Shown here: positions 59,696-64,000 of the stretch, piece by piece
How positions within the stretch are numbered: the stretch's first letter is position 1
Layout: every line of letters begins with the position of its first letter
Assembly (NCBI RefSeq): GCF_026191115.1
Contig: NZ_JAPHOT010000001.1
Coordinates: forward strand, 2,713,001 to 2,777,000
Direction: 5' to 3'
Length of the DNA: 64,000 nucleotides
DNA from: Legionella sp. PATHC035
GTDB lineage: Bacteria; Pseudomonadota; Gammaproteobacteria; Legionellales; Legionellaceae
Position numbers and translations under genes: made by a program
Notes under the pieces: model-generated
Databases searched by the model: none
What the model saw: only the letters and a program-made list of their open reading frames with translations
Told to the model about the DNA's origin: nothing

Positions 59696-59962
59696 ATGAA
59701 TCAAAACTGGCCTACCAGAGACAAAGATTTACAAGCCGCCCGCGTGATTATGGAAGAGTATGCTAGTGATCGTGAAAGTGATACCTTAGGCCTTTTTGAA
59801 ATTGTTGTGGATCAGGCGGAAAAGAAGATGAATTTTCGTTTGTCTGGTTGGGTGGTCATTTTGGCAAAGCATTTTAATTCAATGTATGGTGTGAGTCAGG
59901 GTGATTTTGTGACCCGACAAATTATTACTCGTTGTTTGACGCAAGGACAAACACTCCATTAA
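59696..59962 (+). CDS. Small conserved protein of unknown function (88 aa)
   Basis: An 88-residue soluble protein of no recognised family. It has a helical N-terminus (DKDLQAARVIMEEYASDRES) and a hydrophobic core, FRLSGWVVILAKHFNSMYG. The frame extends to 59594, but I prefer ATG 59696 (MNQNWPTRD), which has AGGGAGA upstream. The upstream residues look like translated leader. It is divergent from rpe and lies before the amino-acid-binding gene. Nothing links it to a pathway. Confidence 0.7.
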   Translation: MNQNWPTRDKDLQAARVIMEEYASDRESDTLGLFEIVVDQAEKKMNFRLSGWVVILAKHFNSMYGVSQGDFVTRQIITRCLTQGQTLH

Positions 59963-60065
59963 TTTAACGGTTTACGGAGCGGTGGTATTTGGCACATCGT
60001 GCATGAGCTTACATCCAACCGCTCTCCAAGATTCAAGCATGGCACCTAAACAGCGCCTTCCATGG

Positions 60066-60803
60066 TTAGAATTCAAGCAAGTACTTATTATAATTTTGTT
60101 TGTATTCATCCGAATTTTGAAATTTGACTAAGGCTTGGTTTACTTCGGTTAATAAATCGGGTTTAGCAGGATTAATGACTATTCCATAACCCGATCCGTA
60201 CATGTAGGGTGGTCCTATCAATTTAAATGCATCGGATGAGTTAGATGCCCAATAAATGGCGGTTGCATTATCAAGTAGAATAATGTCGACATCACCCTTA
60301 CTTAAGGCCGCAAGCTGATCCTCAATCCCCGAATATTCTTTAATATTGGGATTATTTACACCCATCTCCTTAAGTTGTTCTAAAAATACGGTACCGGTTT
60401 CTAATCCTATTGTTTTACTGTTCAAAAGATTTAGGCTGAACTTGTCTTTTGAACTAGACTGCTTCTCTAAAAAACGAGAGTAACTGAGTAAATAAGGTAG
60501 GCTGAAATTGACTATTTTTGCGCGTTCATTAGTAATCGTGATGGAGCTTATCGCAATATCTAGTTTATTATTAACCACTGCATCGATTAATTTATCAAAA
60601 CGCATCACATGAAAGACACAGGTCTTATTCATAATTTTGCATAAACTGTTCATCATATCAACATCAAAGCCGTATGCTTCATTACGGGTTCCTTGCATGA
60701 CGAAGGGGGGATCAAAACTTTCAATCCCTACATTGAGTGTTTCGCCCTGTGCGAAAAGCGAGGAGGTGAAACAAATAAATGCAAATAAAATTAATCGAGT
60801 CAT
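60066..60803 (-). CDS. Amino-acid ABC transporter periplasmic binding protein (family 3)
   Basis: The 245-residue protein has a signal peptide (MTRLILFAFICFTSSLFAQG) and a bacterial extracellular solute-binding family 3 domain: LNVGIESFDPPFV, GFDVDMMNSLCKIMNKTC (signature of the family), LDIAISSITITNERAKIVNF, and YGIVINPAKPDLLTEVNQAL. It probably binds a polar amino acid such as arginine, glutamine or cystine. No permease or ATPase gene lies next to it in the window. glnE starts divergently 79 bases away. Confidence 0.88.
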   Translation of the reverse strand: MTRLILFAFICFTSSLFAQGETLNVGIESFDPPFVMQGTRNEAYGFDVDMMNSLCKIMNKTCVFHVMRFDKLIDAVVNNKLDIAISSITITNERAKIVNFSLPYLLSYSRFLEKQSSSKDKFSLNLLNSKTIGLETGTVFLEQLKEMGVNNPNIKEYSGIEDQLAALSKGDVDIILLDNATAIYWASNSSDAFKLIGPPYMYGSGYGIVINPAKPDLLTEVNQALVKFQNSDEYKQNYNKYLLEF

Positions 60804-60882
60804 TTTTTAATTATAGAATTATTTATTGATTTTTATAGATTATAACGAGAGTATTAATTTGGGAAATGAAAAATAAAAATTT

Positions 60883-63615
60883 ATGACAATCGAAATCCCT
60901 AAATTATTGGAATCAAAAGCATGGTTCCTTGAAAAACACCTGTCGGATTTGCATCATCCCTTGTATGACCAGGTCGTCAAGTTGCTTCTTGTCAGTGATT
61001 ATGCGTGCCGACAGATTCAATTATTAAAGACCTTAGTCAACGAAGATGAGTGCTGCTCGTTGTTGTCTCGCGAGGATTATTTTCATAGGGTGCAGGATGT
61101 GTCACTTAACTTGCCCCAGGCGGCCTATTTTCGTGCATTGCGACAATTCCGTAATACGCATTTTCTGCGGTTACTTCTTCTTGAATTCGCCGATATTGCC
61201 AGTACGGCACAGATTATGAGTTCCTGGTCTGATTGTGCTGATGCGCTTATTTTGCATGCGATTAATTATTGCAAACAAGGATTATCTTCACGTTATGGGA
61301 TCCCCCGCGATGAAAAAGGGAATGAGGTCGAATTATTTGCTCTGGCGATGGGTAAATTAGGAGGCAGGGAGTTAAATTTCTCCTCGGATGTGGATCTTAT
61401 TTTTGCCTATTCTGTTGTGGGAGAAACGGACGGTGAGGAGCGCATTGATAATCAGCACTATTTTAGTAGGCTCGTGCAGCAACTGGTACAGACCTTACAA
61501 AATGTAACGCCTGATGGCTTTGTATTTCGAGTCGATTTACGATTAAGACCCAATGGAGACAGTGGCCCACTGGTTTCTAGTTTGGCTGCCATGGAAACTT
61601 ATTATCAAGAGCAGGGGCGCGACTGGGAACGTTATGCAATGGTTAAAGCACGGGTGATTGCTGAAACAGCGGATGAGGTGCCTGCCTGGTTTACACGGTT
61701 GATCGTACCCTTTGTCTACAGGAGGTATGTCGATTTTAGTGTGATTGAATCGTTACGTAGTATGAAGGCTATGATTGAACGGGAGGTACAGTTAAATCCA
61801 CGATTGGATGATATAAAGCGTGGCAAAGGCGGGATCAGGGAAGTAGAGTTTGTCATTCAAAATTTTCAATTAATTCGTGGTGGCCGCTTACCGCAATTGC
61901 AGGTACAGAATGCTTTGCTGGCACTGACTGTTTTAAAGCGAGAAAAATTGTTATCGCACACGGATGCTTTAAAGCAAGCTTATTTGTTTTTACGTAAGCT
62001 TGAAAACACACTCCAGAGTTTAAACGATCAGCAAACCCACTCGTTACCCGATGATTTGGTGAAACAAGAGCAAATTATTTTAGCGATGGGATATAGGTCA
62101 TGGGACGATTTGCTTAATAAACTACATAAATATCAGAGGATTATTAGCTATGCATTTCATTCAGTGCTCGGGAAGGTCAAAGATTATGAAGATGAGAAAC
62201 GATTATTAGCCAATCAATTAGCCAGTCTTTGGCAAGGACATGTAGAAACCAGTATGGCAATTAATTTGCTCACTAGTTTAGGCTTTACCAATGCCTCTCA
62301 CTGCTATCAAATGATTCATTCTTTTCGTCATAGCCCTCGTTGCCGACGTCTTACGCAAGGGGCACGGATGCGACTGGATCGGTTTATGGTGATGTTGCTT
62401 GCCGAGTTAACCCATGTGGAACAAACCGATGAAGTTTTATTGCAAGTGATGCATTTACTCGAAAATATAGTAGGCCGTAGCGCCTATCTTGCTTTATTAA
62501 CTGAGAATCCTCAGGTCTTGACTGAGTTGCTGTTTTGGTTTGCCCAAAGTCCGTTTATCACCTCCTTACTCGTAAACCAACCTTTTTTGTTGGAGGTGTT
62601 GTTGGATCAGGGGGAGGAATGGCGACCCCAGTCGTTGCATCAATTACAAGGGCAATTAATTGAAAAACTAACCCATCATCATGATGTGGAAGCACAAGAA
62701 GAAATATTGCGTCAATTTAAGCTAACCAATTGGTTAATGGCTGCCCGGGCAGAGCTTTATGGTTTATGTAATGCGGTGCGTATTGGACAATTTTTGTCGG
62801 ATGTGGCGCAAGTCATCGTCAACCAAGTGTTAATCATTGCTAGTGATCAATTGGGCGTGCGATATCCGGAAATGAAGCAAGCTAAAGCGCACTTTGCAAT
62901 CATTGCTTATGGGAAATTAGGGAGCAGGGAAATGAATTATGCTTCTGATTTGGATTTGGTTTTTTTACATTCGGCACCTCTGTCTGAGGAAGCATTGATT
63001 ACCCGTTTAACGCAAAAAATTTTACATATGCTGACTACTCGTTCCCAGTCAGGGGTCCTCTATACTGTTGATACACGCCTTAGGCCTTCTGGTGCGGCAG
63101 GATTATTGGTAAGTCATGTGGATGCCTTTGTCGAGTACCAAAAAAATCAAGCATGGACATGGGAGCATCAGGCGTTATTGAAAGCACGTATCCTGAACGG
63201 AAATACAAAGATTAGAAATACCTTTTTACAGTTGAAAAAATCGGTATTGTTCATGACGCGTGATCAACCGACGCTGCTGCACGATGTATTGGCGATGAGG
63301 TCCAAAATGGAGCAACATCAGGATCGAAATCCTATTTCTGGTGGGTTATTGGATTTGGAGTTTTTGGTACAGTTTTTAATACTGCATTTGGGAGCTCCTT
63401 CTTTATCACGATATACGCATACGTTAAGTCAAGTCCACCACTTGTTTTTAGCCGGTGTTTTAAGCAAAGAGCACTTCAGTTTTTTAAAGAGAGCATACAA
63501 AAAACACCATCAGTTATTGCATCAGAGTATACTGCGTCCTGGGGTTGTGAATCATGAAAACATGCAAGATGAGATATTGAGTGTGTGCAAAGAACTTTAT
63601 AATCGGGTGAAATAG
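60883..63615 (+). CDS. glnE: Bifunctional glutamine synthetase adenylyltransferase/deadenylylase
   Basis: GlnE adenylylates glutamine synthetase when nitrogen is abundant and removes AMP when it is scarce, under control of PII. Both nucleotidyltransferase domains are present. The N-terminal one has GKLGGRELNFSSDVDLIF (D169, D171), with RVDLRLRPNGDSGPLV. The C-terminal one has GKLGSREMNYASDLDLVFLH (D689, D691), with DTRLRPSGAAGLLV. At 910 aa it is slightly shorter than E. coli (946). The ribosome-binding site is weak (ATTTGGGAAATG), and the gene is divergent from the amino-acid-binding protein. Confidence 0.95.
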   Translation: MTIEIPKLLESKAWFLEKHLSDLHHPLYDQVVKLLLVSDYACRQIQLLKTLVNEDECCSLLSREDYFHRVQDVSLNLPQAAYFRALRQFRNTHFLRLLLLEFADIASTAQIMSSWSDCADALILHAINYCKQGLSSRYGIPRDEKGNEVELFALAMGKLGGRELNFSSDVDLIFAYSVVGETDGEERIDNQHYFSRLVQQLVQTLQNVTPDGFVFRVDLRLRPNGDSGPLVSSLAAMETYYQEQGRDWERYAMVKARVIAETADEVPAWFTRLIVPFVYRRYVDFSVIESLRSMKAMIEREVQLNPRLDDIKRGKGGIREVEFVIQNFQLIRGGRLPQLQVQNALLALTVLKREKLLSHTDALKQAYLFLRKLENTLQSLNDQQTHSLPDDLVKQEQIILAMGYRSWDDLLNKLHKYQRIISYAFHSVLGKVKDYEDEKRLLANQLASLWQGHVETSMAINLLTSLGFTNASHCYQMIHSFRHSPRCRRLTQGARMRLDRFMVMLLAELTHVEQTDEVLLQVMHLLENIVGRSAYLALLTENPQVLTELLFWFAQSPFITSLLVNQPFLLEVLLDQGEEWRPQSLHQLQGQLIEKLTHHHDVEAQEEILRQFKLTNWLMAARAELYGLCNAVRIGQFLSDVAQVIVNQVLIIASDQLGVRYPEMKQAKAHFAIIAYGKLGSREMNYASDLDLVFLHSAPLSEEALITRLTQKILHMLTTRSQSGVLYTVDTRLRPSGAAGLLVSHVDAFVEYQKNQAWTWEHQALLKARILNGNTKIRNTFLQLKKSVLFMTRDQPTLLHDVLAMRSKMEQHQDRNPISGGLLDLEFLVQFLILHLGAPSLSRYTHTLSQVHHLFLAGVLSKEHFSFLKRAYKKHHQLLHQSILRPGVVNHENMQDEILSVCKELYNRVK

Positions 63616-63624
63616 TTTCTACCT

Positions 63625-63740
63625 GTAGCCCGTATTAGCGCAGCGTAATACGGGGGAACTAGACTTAAAGCCGGATTACGCTACGCTAACATTGGGAATC
63701 TGGATTTAGCCCCGTATTACGCTGCGCTAATACGGGCTAC
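63625..63740. repeat. Family-C element with 30-bp perfect inverted ends
   Basis: GTAGCCCGTATTAGCGCAGC then GTAATACGGG (63625-63654) is exactly reverse-complementary to 63711-63740. The arms flank a 56-base centre, which itself contains a third, imperfect copy (CCGGATTACGCTACGCTAAC). The element fills the gap between convergent glnE and rimO. Confidence 0.9.
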
Positions 63741-63770
63741 AGCCCTACAGATCCTTGTAAAAGGCTGCAT

Positions 63771-64000
63771 TTACTTGAATTCCGCATAGAGATCATAATC
63801 ATCACTATCGGTAATCAGGACCTCTGCAAACGCTCCCACTTTAACGCCGGGAGTTGGTGGCAGAATAACAAGTCCGTCGATTTCTGGGGCATCACTTTGG
63901 CTTCGGGCAATAATTTGTTCTGGATTGACTTCATCAATTAATACGGTTTGCGTACTGCCAATTTTATTTTCTAATTTATCGCGGCTAATTTCTGCCTGTA
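63771..64000 (-). CDS. rimO: Ribosomal protein S12 methylthiotransferase, C-terminal part (cut by window edge)
   Basis: The minus strand from 64000 to the TAA at 63771-63773 translates to a RimO C-terminus: the TRAM-type segment SRDKLENKIGSTQTVLIDEV, then the conserved RSQSDAPEIDGLVI, then GAFAEVLITDSDDYDLYAEF and a final lysine. RimO is a radical-SAM enzyme that methylthiolates an aspartate of ribosomal protein S12. The radical-SAM and UPF0004 domains lie beyond the window. The DAPEIDG and D-Y-D-L residues distinguish it from MiaB. Confidence 0.9.
   Translation of the reverse strand, partial: QAEISRDKLENKIGSTQTVLIDEVNPEQIIARSQSDAPEIDGLVILPPTPGVKVGAFAEVLITDSDDYDLYAEFK

Overview
The window reads as chromosomal DNA of a Legionella species, probably not L. 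pneumophila itself. It is AT-rich. It carries the Dot/Icm effector ankH/legA3, a kinase-like ankyrin protein matching AnkK/LegA5, legiolysin (4-hydroxyphenylpyruvate dioxygenase), and several large eukaryote-like or Legionella-specific proteins among ordinary gammaproteobacterial housekeeping genes. Species and effector names rest on recognised protein sequence and remembered gene order. No database search was run.

Layout. 0-11 kb: the 5' end of hemA (-), an RseP-like site-2 protease, a tandem pair of small unknown paralogues, comF (-) divergent from bioC, ispA-xseB (-), radA, an FAD-dependent oxidase and a PilU-type retraction ATPase. 11-17.3 kb: two effector-type genes, the AnkK/LegA5-like protein and a 1227-residue helical protein, around a small secreted Cys-rich protein. 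17.3-25 kb: murI, gpsA-secB-grxC-yibN-like (-), smrB-like (-) divergent from prmB-aroC, then asd. 25-27.2 kb: a degenerate Smr paralogue overlapping ankH. 27.3-34.6 kb: a DUF1328 protein, a zinc alcohol dehydrogenase, rne (-) with an unexplained 929-bp upstream region, divergent rluC, a HAD phosphatase, pgsA and tRNA-Gly/Cys/Leu (the same order as in E. coli). 34.6-41.8 kb: a half-size EamA protein, a 515-residue ankyrin protein, lolF-lolD, asnS and a secreted unknown.

41.8-50.6 kb: tyrosine catabolism (hpd/lly, fumarylacetoacetase, maiA), an O-methyltransferase, leucine dehydrogenase, a periplasmic unknown and an overlapping ugpQ-ugpB-DUF2165 cluster. 50.7-56.4 kb is the most accessory-looking part. 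It holds a 976-residue SF2-helicase-like effector candidate with an IQ-like motif, expressed from what look like two duplicated PmrA-type promoters, and a tandem pair of helical paralogues. 56.4-64 kb: a lipoprotein, slt, rpe, an amino-acid-binding protein, glnE and the 3' end of rimO.

Most spacers contain copies of three dispersed palindromic repeat families. They have contaminated the predicted N-terminus of at least one gene (fumarylacetoacetase). No IS element, CRISPR array, rRNA or prophage was seen.

Most noteworthy: the duplicated PmrA-box promoter at 53.7-53.9 kb and the helicase-like gene it serves, the catalytically degenerate Smr protein coupled to ankH, the Legionella-type paralogue pairs, and the conserved-looking region upstream of rne.
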